23,019 bases of DNA from Brachyspira pilosicoli (GTDB lineage Bacteria; Spirochaetota; Brachyspiria; Brachyspirales; Brachyspiraceae): positions 1-23,019 of the forward strand of contig NZ_SRZM01000101.1 in NCBI RefSeq assembly GCF_019402445.1, written 5' to 3'. The translations under genes and the position numbers were made by a program. This document shows, piece by piece, positions 15,401 through 22,949 of the stretch. The notes beneath the pieces are model-generated. The model saw only the letters and a list, made by a program, of their open reading frames with translations, did not search any database and had not been told where the DNA came from. Within the stretch, counting starts at the first letter, position 1. Each line of letters opens with the position of its first letter.

Positions 15401-15653
15401 CCCGCGTACGAGCTGTACCACCTTGCCGCACGGTAATGCTATGCTTCAATTATAACTTCTTAGTCGTGCGGGGGAGTGCATTTTGATGTACAATTAAATT
15501 ATGAAATTTATAATAAAAATGCCGTTCTTTTGCTTCTTTTATACCAATACCGAGTAGGTGCCTTGCCGCAGGCACGCAGAGCGTCGGCAAAAGAACTGGG
15601 GGTGCTGCACGGTGTGTGCTTCGCAAGGGGCTAGTCCCCGAAAATAATAAAAA
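15401..15653. repeat. GC-rich intergenic repeat, copy A
   Basis: This island of markedly higher GC lies in the 419-base gap between the HPr-like gene and pnp. It contains CCTTGCCGCA twice (15421-15430 and 15561-15570), an inverted pair CCGCACG/CGTGCGG (15426-15432, 15465-15471), a hairpin GTGCCT/AGGCAC (15558-15563, 15570-15575) and GGGG/CCCC near 15627-15639. The segment 15519-15648 aligns with the reverse complement of 22855-22949, apart from a 40-base insertion at 15549-15588. A 68-codon frame across it on the minus strand is not considered a gene. Nothing is seen in 15353-15400, or between the repeat and the pnp terminator. Confidence 0.8.
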
Positions 15654-15719
15654 CATAAAAACTTTTTATTAAATACGCAACACAAGAATAATAAAATAGT
15701 TAATAATATATAAAACAAG

Positions 15720-15748
15720 AAGAGGCTATTATTAAATAATAACCTCTT
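15720..15748 (-). terminator. Terminator after pnp
   Basis: A 14-base stem, AAGAGG-x-TATTATT (15720-15733) against AATAATA-x-CCTCTT (15735-15748), leaves one base between the full arms, so the closing pairs must open into the loop. The one non-Watson-Crick position is G-U in the leftward transcript but C-A in the rightward one. This points to pnp, which stops 24 bases upstream. The following tract (CTTGTTTTATAT) is moderately U-rich. Confidence 0.65.
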
Positions 15749-15771
15749 ACTATATTCACAAATCTAAAAGA

Positions 15772-17913
15772 TTAAAATCTCTTTTTCCTGTCATGTTTTC
15801 TTTTATTGTTGTTATTTTCTTCTTCAACATAATCAGCAGGTTTTTCAAGTAAAGCTTTTCTGCTTAAAGAGTATTTTCCACCTTTAACATCTATGATTTT
15901 TACTTTTACTTCATCGCCAATCTTTAAAACTTCTTCAACATTCATAACATGTTTATAAGCAAGCTCAGATATATGACAAAGCCCCTCAACACCTGGCAAT
16001 ATTTCAACAAAAGCACCAAAGTCTTTAATGTCTTTTACAACACCGTCATAAATTTCGCCAACTTCAGGGTCTTTAACATAAGAGTTTATAAGGCTAATAG
16101 TTTTATCTAAAGTAGGAGTATCTGGAGCAAATATATTAATTACGCCGCTGTCTTGTATCTCAACATCACTTCCAGTCTCTTCAATGATAGCTTTTATATT
16201 TTTTCCTCCAGGTCCAATCAATACTCTAATTTTCTCAGGGTTTACATCCATAGTTTTATATTTAGGAGCAAAGTCTGAAATTTCATTAGGGTTAGATATA
16301 GTAGCTTCAATCTTATCAAGTATAAAATATCTTGCCTTTTTAGCCTGTTCTAAAGCCTCTTTTAATATTTGAGTAGATATACCAGTAAGTTTAATATCAA
16401 GCTGGAAAGCAGTGATACCTTTACGTGTTCCAGCAACTTTAAAGTCCATATCACCCAAATGGTCTTCAACACCCTGTATATCTGTAAGCACTTTATATCC
16501 GTCTTTATAAGTAGCAAGTCCCATAGCAATACCAGCAACACTAGCATTAAGAGGAACACCAGCAGAAAGAAGCGACATAGTAGAAGCACAAATTGTAGCC
16601 ATTGATGAAGAACCATTACTTTCTAATATCTCGGCAACTACTCTTATAGTATATGGGAATTTCTCTTTTGGAGGAAGCACAGCATTAAAAGAACGCTCTG
16701 CTAAATTACCATGTCCAATTTCTCTTCTTCCAGGAGAGCCGTATCTTCCAACCTCTCCAACAGAAAATGGAGGGAAATTATAATGAAGCATGAAAGTTTT
16801 ATTTTCTTTTCCATATATGTCGTCCATTAATTGAGCATCTTTCTCACTTCCTAATGTAACTATAGATAAACATTGAGTTTGTCCTCTAGTAAATAAAGCA
16901 GAACCATGAACTCTAGGAATAAGATTAGTCATTGTGCTTATAGGACGAATCTCATCTAATGCTCTTCCGTCTGGACGCATTCCCTTCTCTACTATAGCCT
17001 CTCTTACAATTTCTTCTTCTATAGAATGACAAATGCCTTTAACTTGAGATATTAATTTTTCATCTTCTATTTTTGTTTTAATATACTCTTCTACTTCATT
17101 AAAAGCATTATCCATACTTTCATTTCTTTTAGCTTTATCAGGATTATAATTAGCAGCTTCTATTTTTTCTCTTCCATATTCAGTAACCATTTTTACTAAT
17201 TCAGCATCATACTCAAATAATTCCTGTTCTATTTTTTGAGTACCGCAAAGAGCTGCCATTTCGTTTTGCATATCAATATATTTCTGCATCTCTTTATGAG
17301 CTAACTCTATAGCACCAATAAATACTTCCTCAGAAACCTCTCTAGCCTCACCTTCAATCATAAGTATAGCATCTTTACTTCCAGCGACAATTATATCTAA
17401 TTCACTAGAAAGAAGCTCACTGTTTTTAGGATTAATAATATATTCACCATTTTTGTACCCTATCCTCACAGCTGCCACAGGTCCTCCAAAAGGTATCCAA
17501 GAAATGGTGAGTGCTGCAGATGAAGCTATTAAAGCTAAAGCATCTGTAGGCATATCAGTATCTACAGAAAGCACTGTAGGAATAATTTGCACCTCATTTC
17601 TAAAACCTTCAGGGAAAAGCGGTCTTAAAGGTCTATCTATTATACGGGAAATAAGTATCTCTTTATCTCTAGGTTTAGCTTCTCTTTTGAAGAAACCTCC
17701 AGGAATTTTACCGCCTGCATAATATTTTTCATTATAATTTACAGTAAGCGGGAAAAAGTCTGATTCTAAATTAGGCTCTTTTGCCGCAACAACTGTAGCT
17801 AAAATAGTAGTATTTCCTAATCTTAAAGTTACTGAACCATGTGCTTGTTTTGCTAAAAGTCCTGTCTCTAAAATTAATTCTTCTCCGCAAAATACACTCT
17901 TAACTGTTACCAT
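15772..17913 (-). CDS. pnp: Polyribonucleotide nucleotidyltransferase (PNPase)
   Basis: A 713-residue phosphorolytic 3'-to-5' exoribonuclease, trimeric, central to mRNA decay. Domain order: first RNase PH domain (about 1-140), helical linker (about 145-235), second RNase PH domain with GRYGSPGRREIGHGNLAE and the catalytic Asp-rich DHLGDMDFKVAGT (near 490), KH domain with GPGG (about 567-570), S1 domain (about 617-690, YDGVVKDIKDFGAFVEI), and a short basic tail (KRKHDRKKRF). Normal length. AAGGAG lies before the ATG. It follows rpsO by 61 bases, the widely conserved ribF-rpsO-pnp order. No strong promoter or clear RNase III-type hairpin was recognised in the rpsO-pnp gap. Confidence 0.98.
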   Translation of the reverse strand: MVTVKSVFCGEELILETGLLAKQAHGSVTLRLGNTTILATVVAAKEPNLESDFFPLTVNYNEKYYAGGKIPGGFFKREAKPRDKEILISRIIDRPLRPLFPEGFRNEVQIIPTVLSVDTDMPTDALALIASSAALTISWIPFGGPVAAVRIGYKNGEYIINPKNSELLSSELDIIVAGSKDAILMIEGEAREVSEEVFIGAIELAHKEMQKYIDMQNEMAALCGTQKIEQELFEYDAELVKMVTEYGREKIEAANYNPDKAKRNESMDNAFNEVEEYIKTKIEDEKLISQVKGICHSIEEEIVREAIVEKGMRPDGRALDEIRPISTMTNLIPRVHGSALFTRGQTQCLSIVTLGSEKDAQLMDDIYGKENKTFMLHYNFPPFSVGEVGRYGSPGRREIGHGNLAERSFNAVLPPKEKFPYTIRVVAEILESNGSSSMATICASTMSLLSAGVPLNASVAGIAMGLATYKDGYKVLTDIQGVEDHLGDMDFKVAGTRKGITAFQLDIKLTGISTQILKEALEQAKKARYFILDKIEATISNPNEISDFAPKYKTMDVNPEKIRVLIGPGGKNIKAIIEETGSDVEIQDSGVINIFAPDTPTLDKTISLINSYVKDPEVGEIYDGVVKDIKDFGAFVEILPGVEGLCHISELAYKHVMNVEEVLKIGDEVKVKIIDVKGGKYSLSRKALLEKPADYVEEENNNNKRKHDRKKRF

Positions 17914-17974
17914 ATATTCTCCTTATTACAAAATACCATAGACAGTATTAACTATTCACTATTATCAAGCACTA

Positions 17975-18244
17975 TTATTTTCTTATTTTTAATTTCTGTA
18001 TAAGATTTTTATAAGCCTCAAGGTCAGTTCTTCTTAAATAATTAAGAAGTTTTCTTCTTTTAGCTACCATTTTAAGAAGTCCCATTCTTGAATGATTATC
18101 TTTTGTGTGCTCTTGGAAATGTCCTTTTAAATAAGTTATACGATTAGTTAAAAGAGCTATTTGTACTTCTGCTGAACCTGTATCTTTTTCGTTCTTTCCA
18201 AATTCTTTAATAATTTTTAGTTTTTCGTCTGCTGTAATAGACAT
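17975..18244 (-). CDS. rpsO: 30S ribosomal protein S15
   Basis: An 89-residue S15, the 16S rRNA central-domain binder. The sequence matches the family along its length ([54 protein letters not shown]). The ATG has AAGGAG upstream, located within the last codons of ribF. Its first 28 bases overlap the 3' end of ribF in another frame, so the two are translationally linked. pnp follows 61 bases downstream. Confidence 0.98.
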   Translation of the reverse strand: MSITADEKLKIIKEFGKNEKDTGSAEVQIALLTNRITYLKGHFQEHTKDNHSRMGLLKMVAKRRKLLNYLRRTDLEAYKNLIQKLKIRK

Positions 18245-19146
18245 TTTTTTCTCCTTTTGAAATATTTTCTTACATTGTATTCATCTTTTTCTAATAATGA
18301 TTTCACTTCTTCTATAGAGTTAACTTTAATATTATCTCTAATATATTTAAGAAATATAACTGTTATTTTTTTACCATATATCATTTTAGAAAAATCTAAT
18401 ATATGGCTTTCTACTCTAAGTTCTTTATTAATATTGCTTACACCTATAAATGTTAGAGCTTTATACAATTTAGCACTGTTTCCTATTTTTACTAAAGAGC
18501 TATAAACTCCCATCTTAGGAACAAATATATTCTCATCTAATTCTAAATTAGCAGTAGGATAACCAATCTTTCTGCCCAAAGCATTACCATGTATTATAAT
18601 GCCGCTCATACTATAATTTCTGCCAAGCATCTTAGAAACATTATCCACTTCGCCATTAGATAAACAATCTCTTATATTACTGCTAGATACCTTATCTCCG
18701 CAATGATTAAGAAAATTGACTATATTTACATTAACGTCTTTTTCTAAGGCATATCTCTTTAGAAAATCAATATCCCCAACTCTATCCTTACCAAAAGCAA
18801 AGTCTTCTCCAATAACAATTCGCTTCATCTTATAATATTCTATTAACCTATTAAAGAACTCTTTAGCCTCCATTGTATAAAATTCTGGTAAAAAGTCAAT
18901 AACTATTATATAATTAACACCTAAAGCTTTGATAAAAGATATGTTCTCTTCCATATGATATATAGATACATTCTTCTTTTTTATTATCATAACAACAGAT
19001 AATAAGTTATATTTTTTAGCCATATTAACAGTATATTTAATAAGCTTTTGATGCCCCTTATGAACACCGTCAAATTTACCTATTGTAACTACACTATTTT
19101 TCTTTATATCTATCTTACAAAAATCATTAATAACAACTTGATTCAT
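18217..19146 (-). CDS. ribF: Bifunctional riboflavin kinase/FAD synthetase
   Basis: A 309-residue enzyme that converts riboflavin to FMN and then FAD. The N-terminal adenylyltransferase domain (about 18-165) has [13 protein letters not shown] with the nucleotide-binding HKGH (29-32), [13 protein letters not shown] (113-125) and SSSNIRD (154-160). The C-terminal kinase domain (about 180-300) has [11 protein letters not shown] (191-201), KMGVYSSLV and the catalytic Glu246 in RVESHILDF. The region after the second strand is short ([20 protein letters not shown]) and lacks the usual PHP/PQP motif. It starts four bases after the stop of the upstream membrane protein, whose end supplies GGAAG as ribosome site. 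It overlaps rpsO by 28 bases. Cytoplasmic. Confidence 0.95.
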   Translation of the reverse strand: MNQVVINDFCKIDIKKNSVVTIGKFDGVHKGHQKLIKYTVNMAKKYNLLSVVMIIKKKNVSIYHMEENISFIKALGVNYIIVIDFLPEFYTMEAKEFFNRLIEYYKMKRIVIGEDFAFGKDRVGDIDFLKRYALEKDVNVNIVNFLNHCGDKVSSSNIRDCLSNGEVDNVSKMLGRNYSMSGIIIHGNALGRKIGYPTANLELDENIFVPKMGVYSSLVKIGNSAKLYKALTFIGVSNINKELRVESHILDFSKMIYGKKITVIFLKYIRDNIKVNSIEEVKSLLEKDEYNVRKYFKRRKKCLLQQTKN

Positions 19147-19150
19147 TATA

Positions 19151-20098
19151 TTATTCTTCCATTCTCCTATTATTACGCATCAATATAATATTTATAACTA
19201 AAGATAATATTATAATTAATAAAGAAAAAATACATAAAAATATACTAAAATTAATATAATTATCTATTAAAAAACTATATTTAAATCTAACAAAGAAAAA
19301 TACTATCCCAAGCATTATATAAATAATAAATCCTAAAAGCATATTATGATATACAAACTTAGAAAACGATAAAGAACTGCTAATCATATAAACTGATAAC
19401 AATAATAAAAATAAAGCAATATATAAAATAGATACAAAAAATACAGATATATCATTAACACTAATATATTTTAATAATCTATTTAAATAAGATGACATAT
19501 CAAAACCAAATACCACATCTTCTACAATACCAGATATATAACCATAAATATTTTTTCTGCTTAAAGAAACTAAATTTTTATTTACAACATCATTACTATT
19601 TATTTCTACAACATTATTCATAATAACTTCATTTTTTGTAACAATCATATTATCAGCAAAATATAGTTTATTAGAATATACAGTATCTATTAATATAGAA
19701 TTAGCATAAGCATCATTAGTAGGAGCAGCTTTTATCAAATAATTGTCTATCTTATATAAATAATTTGAATCTTTCACAATATATTTATCAGCATATTCTG
19801 TATCATTAAAATTAGCATTAAAAAATATTATGTAAGACGGATATATTAAAGCTATTATAGTAAATATAATTATAGTAATAATATTTAATATATGACTTTT
19901 TTTATTAAATACACCTATAAATATAGAGCTAGATAAAAAAGATATAAATAATATAGAAAAAATATTACTTATGCAAAAATTTTTTAAAACACTTATATTA
20001 AAACCATATAAAAAGTTTTCTAAATACCTAAATAAATAAATACAAAAAAATATTATAAAAAATATAAATGCCGTAAATAAATTCTTCGCAACTTTCAT
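19151..20098 (-). CDS. Six-helix membrane protein of unknown function
   Basis: A 315-residue protein I cannot assign. Hydrophobic helices fall at about 7-27, 42-64, 70-93, then 217-240, 250-271 and 282-308, three on each side of a polar domain of about 115 residues (95-212). That domain is rich in Asn, Asp and Tyr, without cysteines or recognisable motifs, and is probably periplasmic. The layout recalls permease-like or LptF/LptG-type proteins only loosely; I do not claim that. The ATG at 20098 lacks a Shine-Dalgarno, and a TATAAT (20108-20113) lies only nine bases upstream, so the mRNA may have almost no leader. ribF starts four bases after its stop. Confidence 0.75.
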   Translation of the reverse strand: MKVAKNLFTAFIFFIIFFCIYLFRYLENFLYGFNISVLKNFCISNIFSILFISFLSSSIFIGVFNKKSHILNIITIIIFTIIALIYPSYIIFFNANFNDTEYADKYIVKDSNYLYKIDNYLIKAAPTNDAYANSILIDTVYSNKLYFADNMIVTKNEVIMNNVVEINSNDVVNKNLVSLSRKNIYGYISGIVEDVVFGFDMSSYLNRLLKYISVNDISVFFVSILYIALFLLLLSVYMISSSLSFSKFVYHNMLLGFIIYIMLGIVFFFVRFKYSFLIDNYINFSIFLCIFSLLIIILSLVINIILMRNNRRMEE

Positions 20099-20146
20099 AA
20101 CATATATATTATACTATAAAGACAAAAATTCAAGCATAAAAAACAT

Positions 20147-20527
20147 TTAAGCAGATTTAGTATGATTAAATATTCCAAAATTGTAAAAAGCATCATTTAA
20201 GCTCTCAAATGATTCTATTGAATTAGAAAGCTCCATTAAATCATAATCTAACTGAACAATTCCATTCATATTGGCAAGCACAATATCACCGTAACATTCA
20301 TTATTAAGTTCTTTTTTTAAATCTATAAAATAATTCCATATGTCCCTTTCAATAAAAGAACATTCACAAAGATTAAGTATTATATTATTAATACCTTTAG
20401 ATAGATATTCCAACATTATATCTTTTATTTTAGGAAGAGATTCTAAGCATATATTCTTTTTTAGATATAATACCATTACAGAATCTTCTTTTATGAGATA
20501 ATTAATTTCAAATGAACAATCAATCAT
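20147..20527 (-). CDS. STAS-domain-like protein lacking the usual phospho-serine
   Basis: A 126-residue protein whose pattern of beta-alpha units resembles STAS/anti-sigma-factor-antagonist domains: VMVLYLKKNICLESLPKIKD, then GINNIILNLCECSFIERDI, a helix, and GDIVLANMNGIV, ending in a helix near ESFESLNDAF. In classical antagonists the segment after the third strand is D-S-[SG]-G with a phosphorylatable Ser. Here it is ERD, so partner switching by serine phosphorylation is not expected. The first ATG (20527) is used; it lacks a Shine-Dalgarno but has a TTGACA/TATCAT promoter immediately upstream, consistent with a leaderless message. An internal ATG at 20476 is possible but would cut the first strand. 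No anti-sigma or kinase gene is adjacent. Confidence 0.65.
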   Translation of the reverse strand: MIDCSFEINYLIKEDSVMVLYLKKNICLESLPKIKDIMLEYLSKGINNIILNLCECSFIERDIWNYFIDLKKELNNECYGDIVLANMNGIVQLDYDLMELSNSIESFESLNDAFYNFGIFNHTKSA

Positions 20528-20533
20528 ATTTAT

Positions 20534-20561
20534 ATGATAACAACTTTTTATCTTTTGTCAA
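20534..20561 (-). promoter_or_regulatory. Promoter of the STAS-like gene
   Basis: On the minus strand, TTGACA (20556-20561) is followed after 16 bases by TATCAT (20534-20539). The expected start of transcription falls at or within a base or two of the A of the ATG at 20527. Confidence 0.6.
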
Positions 20562-20598
20562 CAAAAATTCATAAAATAATATTGCTATTAACATTTAA

Positions 20599-20626
20599 TT
20601 GACAAATAAGTATTATCTATTATACT
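20599..20626 (+). promoter_or_regulatory. Promoter of the NADH oxidase-family gene
   Basis: A perfect TTGACA (20599-20604) and TATACT (20621-20626), five of six consensus bases, are separated by 16 bases. Transcription would begin about 34 bases before the ATG at 20667. The leader carries GGAG at 20653-20656. One of the best consensus promoters in the window. Confidence 0.7.
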
Positions 20627-20666
20627 TTAAATGTAGATTTATTTTTATTAACGGAGTTTATTATTT

Positions 20667-22007
20667 ATGAAAAAAATCATTATTATAGGAGGCGTTGCAG
20701 CTGGAATGAGTGCTGCTGCAAAGGCAAGAAGATTAGATAAAGATGCTGTTATAACAGTTTATGAAAAAACTGAATATGTATCTTGGGGAGCTTGCGGTAT
20801 GCCGTATTATGTTGGAGGTTTCTTTGACAATTCCAATACTATGATTGCAAGAACTGCTGAGGCTACTATAAAATCTGGAATAGATTTAAAAGTAAAACAT
20901 GAAGTATTAAAAATTGATGCTAATAACAAAAAAGTAGTAGTAAAAGATTTAGAGAATAATAAAGAGTTTGAAGACAGTTATGATACTTTGCTTATAGCTA
21001 CTGGAGCAAAATCTATAATACCAAAAATAGAAAATATTAATATTGGAAATGTATCTACACTTAAAGAGTTTACAGATGCTCTTAATATGAAAGAAAAAAT
21101 GAAAGATGAGAAGATAAAGAATGTAGTAGTGCTTGGTGCTGGTTTTATAGCTATAGAGGCTGCACATAATATAAAGCATCTTGGCAAAAATGTGAGAATA
21201 ATACAGCGTTCTGATAGGGTATTTGGAGCTAAATTTGATAAAGAGTTTTCTGATTTAGTTGTTGAAAATATAAAAGCACATATTGATTTAAACCTAAACG
21301 AAAAAGTTTTATCATTAGAAGCAGACAGCAATAATAATGTTAAAGCAGTTGTTACAGACAAAGGTAAATATGATGCTGATTATGTTGTTGTTGCTATTGG
21401 AGTTACACCTAATAGTGATTTGGCTAAAGAGGCTGGAATAAAATTAATGGAAAATGGTGCTATATTTGTTGATAGAGAAGGAAAGACTAGTATTGATTCT
21501 ATATATGCTGCGGGGGATTGTGCTGGAATATATGACAGAGTATTAAATGATACAAGCTATGCTGCTTTAGCCACTGGAGCTAATAAGCTTGGAAGAATGG
21601 TTGCTTCTAATTTAATTGGAGGAAATGAAAAGTTTATTGGAAGCTTAGGAAGTGCTTGCATACTTTGTTTTGATTTGGAGATGGCAAGAACCGGTATTAC
21701 AGAAGAAGAAGCTAAAAAAAGAAATATTAATTATAAAACTGTTACAGTAAAAGATATTGACCATACACATTATTATCCAGATTATCAGGATTTGCATATA
21801 AAATTAGTATATTCTGCGGAAGACAGAAAAATATTAGGAGGTCAGATTGCTGGAAAAAGAGGTGCTGTACTTAGAAGCGATGTAATAGCTGCTTGTATAC
21901 ATGCTGGGCTTACTGTTGATGAATTGGGTATGCTTGATTTATGCTATGCTCCGCCTTTTGCACGCACTTGGGATTCTTTAAATGTTGTTGGTAATGCTGC
22001 TAAATAA
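20667..22007 (+). CDS. nox: FAD-dependent NADH oxidase / CoA-disulfide reductase family protein
   Basis: A 446-residue flavoprotein of the single-cysteine disulfide-reductase family, which includes water-forming NADH oxidases and CoA-disulfide reductases. Seen: FAD-binding GGVAAGMSAAAKARR (8-22), redox Cys43 in SWGACGMPYY, NAD-binding GAGFIAIEAA (157-166), the second FAD motif YAAGDCAG (280-287), and a C-terminal dimer domain ending in RTWDSLNVVGNAAK. The family uses NAD(P)H to reduce oxygen to water, or CoA disulfide to CoASH, in the cytoplasm. In an anaerobe this would protect against oxygen. Sequence alone does not separate the two activities, so the symbol is tentative. GGAG lies ten bases before the ATG. 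The gene has its own consensus promoter and a following hairpin. Confidence 0.87.
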   Translation: MKKIIIIGGVAAGMSAAAKARRLDKDAVITVYEKTEYVSWGACGMPYYVGGFFDNSNTMIARTAEATIKSGIDLKVKHEVLKIDANNKKVVVKDLENNKEFEDSYDTLLIATGAKSIIPKIENINIGNVSTLKEFTDALNMKEKMKDEKIKNVVVLGAGFIAIEAAHNIKHLGKNVRIIQRSDRVFGAKFDKEFSDLVVENIKAHIDLNLNEKVLSLEADSNNNVKAVVTDKGKYDADYVVVAIGVTPNSDLAKEAGIKLMENGAIFVDREGKTSIDSIYAAGDCAGIYDRVLNDTSYAALATGANKLGRMVASNLIGGNEKFIGSLGSACILCFDLEMARTGITEEEAKKRNINYKTVTVKDIDHTHYYPDYQDLHIKLVYSAEDRKILGGQIAGKRGAVLRSDVIAACIHAGLTVDELGMLDLCYAPPFARTWDSLNVVGNAAK

Positions 22008-22031
22008 TATAAAAAATTAGGTGTTTACATT

Positions 22032-22096
22032 CAATTTTAAATATTATAATTCCGTTTTATTATATGGAGTTATAATGTTTAAAATTGGAGTTTTTT
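22032..22096 (+). terminator. Long hairpin plus U6 between nox and the secreted-protein gene
   Basis: The arms at 22032-22053 and 22066-22087 pair over 22 positions. The only non-Watson-Crick pairs are two U-G wobbles that form on the rightward RNA. The loop is 12 bases. The stem is followed by GAG and six T, so it can terminate the nox transcript. The same bases (GGAG at 22087-22090) are the ribosome site for the ATG at 22097, so it may instead be an attenuator or translation-controlling structure. Confidence 0.65.
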
Positions 22097-22705
22097 ATGT
22101 ATAGGTATATATTGATCTTTATAATGTTTAGCTCTCTAATGCTATCTGCTCAAAACAATATGGACACTAATAGCATAATGTATGACATATTAAAAAACAG
22201 AGCATATATCACAGAAAGAGATAAACTCACATCAAAGATAAATATATTCACCTCTTGGAAAAACACTCAAAAATATATGCGTGAAAATAGTTTTAGATTT
22301 TTTAAAAGATACGGAAGAACTTTAACATTAGAGTTTAGATATAGATATCCATACTATTTTCAAGTAGCAAGCTCAACACCTATAATATTTATGTTTGACG
22401 ATGGAAGCACTTTAGAATTAACAAACATACAAAAAACAGTGTATAATCCATTTACAATGGGTAATTTAAAATATTATGATATAGAAGTGAAATATAAATT
22501 TAATGATGATAATGAGTTTGACAACTTCACTACAAAAAGTATATCAAATATAAGATTTAACTTTATTAATAATTTCAATGAAAACACCTACGAAGACATA
22601 GCAATATCTCCAACAGCAACAAGCAACTGGCAAAGCAATTTTACTATGTTTAGAGATGCCATTAACAAGCTTGAGGAAATTCAAGGTTCAGCAAATACTT
22701 ATTAA
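22097..22705 (+). CDS. Secreted or periplasmic protein of unknown function
   Basis: A 202-residue protein with a typical signal peptide (MYRYILIFIMFSSLMLSA, probable cleavage before QNN). The mature part is rich in aromatic residues and beta-strand patterns (TLTLEFRYRYPYYFQVA, PIIFMFDDGSTLELT, KYYDIEVKYKF). It has no cysteine after the signal, so it is not a lipoprotein, and I recognise no family. The frame opens at a TTG at 22085, but GGAG six bases before the ATG at 22097 and the signal peptide beginning there make 22097 the start. It follows nox after a large hairpin; expression may depend on readthrough, since no separate promoter is obvious in the 89-base gap. Confidence 0.8.
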   Translation: MYRYILIFIMFSSLMLSAQNNMDTNSIMYDILKNRAYITERDKLTSKINIFTSWKNTQKYMRENSFRFFKRYGRTLTLEFRYRYPYYFQVASSTPIIFMFDDGSTLELTNIQKTVYNPFTMGNLKYYDIEVKYKFNDDNEFDNFTTKSISNIRFNFINNFNENTYEDIAISPTATSNWQSNFTMFRDAINKLEEIQGSANTY

Positions 22706-22710
22706 TAATT

Positions 22711-22786
22711 AATCTAAAATAATTTAAAATATTAACCGCACGGTAGACAAAATTCCGTTTAAAAATTTGGTTTATTATTTTAGATT
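22711..22786. repeat. 13-base inverted repeat bracketing a CCGCACGGT segment
   Basis: AATCTAAAATAAT (22711-22723) and ATTATTTTAGATT (22774-22786) are perfect inverted copies around a 50-base interior. The interior contains CCGCACGGTAG, close to CCGCACGGTAA at 15426 in repeat copy A. It lies just after the secreted-protein gene and could act as a terminator with a long loop or mark the ends of a small mobile cassette. Confidence 0.45.
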
Positions 22787-22854
22787 TACTATGTTTTAAA
22801 GTAATATTCTGCGTGCGCTTTGTGATTTGCCTCAATGGTGTGTGTGCTAATTTT

Positions 22855-22949
22855 TTTTATTTTCAGGGCTTTGCCCCCTGCGAAGCGTGCCCATAGGGTT
22901 ACACCCCCCAGTTCTTTTATTGGTATAAAAGAACCAAAAGAACTGCATT
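22855..22949. repeat. GC-rich intergenic repeat, copy B (inverted relative to copy A)
   Basis: The reverse complement aligns with 15519-15648 of copy A along its length. Shared blocks are TTCTTTTATACCAAT, AAAAGAACTGGGGG, a GCTTCGCA segment and a CCC-rich end before GAAAATAA. It lacks the 40-base insertion of copy A. Instead its uninterrupted sequence forms a perfect hairpin with 10-base arms (22911-22920, 22925-22934) and a TGGT loop. A second hairpin is CAGGGC/GCCCCCTG near 22864-22880. No gene is seen from 22706 to the end of the window, and the last 70 bases are plain AT-rich sequence. Confidence 0.75.

Noticed and set aside
15450..15656. 68-codon frame on the minus strand inside the GC-rich repeat
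   Set aside because: It lies wholly in repeat copy A, crosses its hairpins, has no good ribosome site, and its codon use follows the GC-rich repeat rather than the neighbouring genes.
16362..16616. Overlapping frames on both strands within pnp
   Set aside because: Out-of-frame shadows of a clearly conserved PNPase gene, with low-complexity hydrophobic translations.
17914..17974. RNase III-type autoregulatory hairpin upstream of pnp
   Set aside because: Only very short stems and a direct repeat of AATAGTG are seen; nothing comparable to the long duplex known in enterobacteria.
20978..21361. 127-codon minus-strand frame inside nox
   Set aside because: Antisense shadow of the conserved flavoprotein; its Ser/Phe-rich translation is typical of reverse-frame reading of this AT-rich coding DNA.
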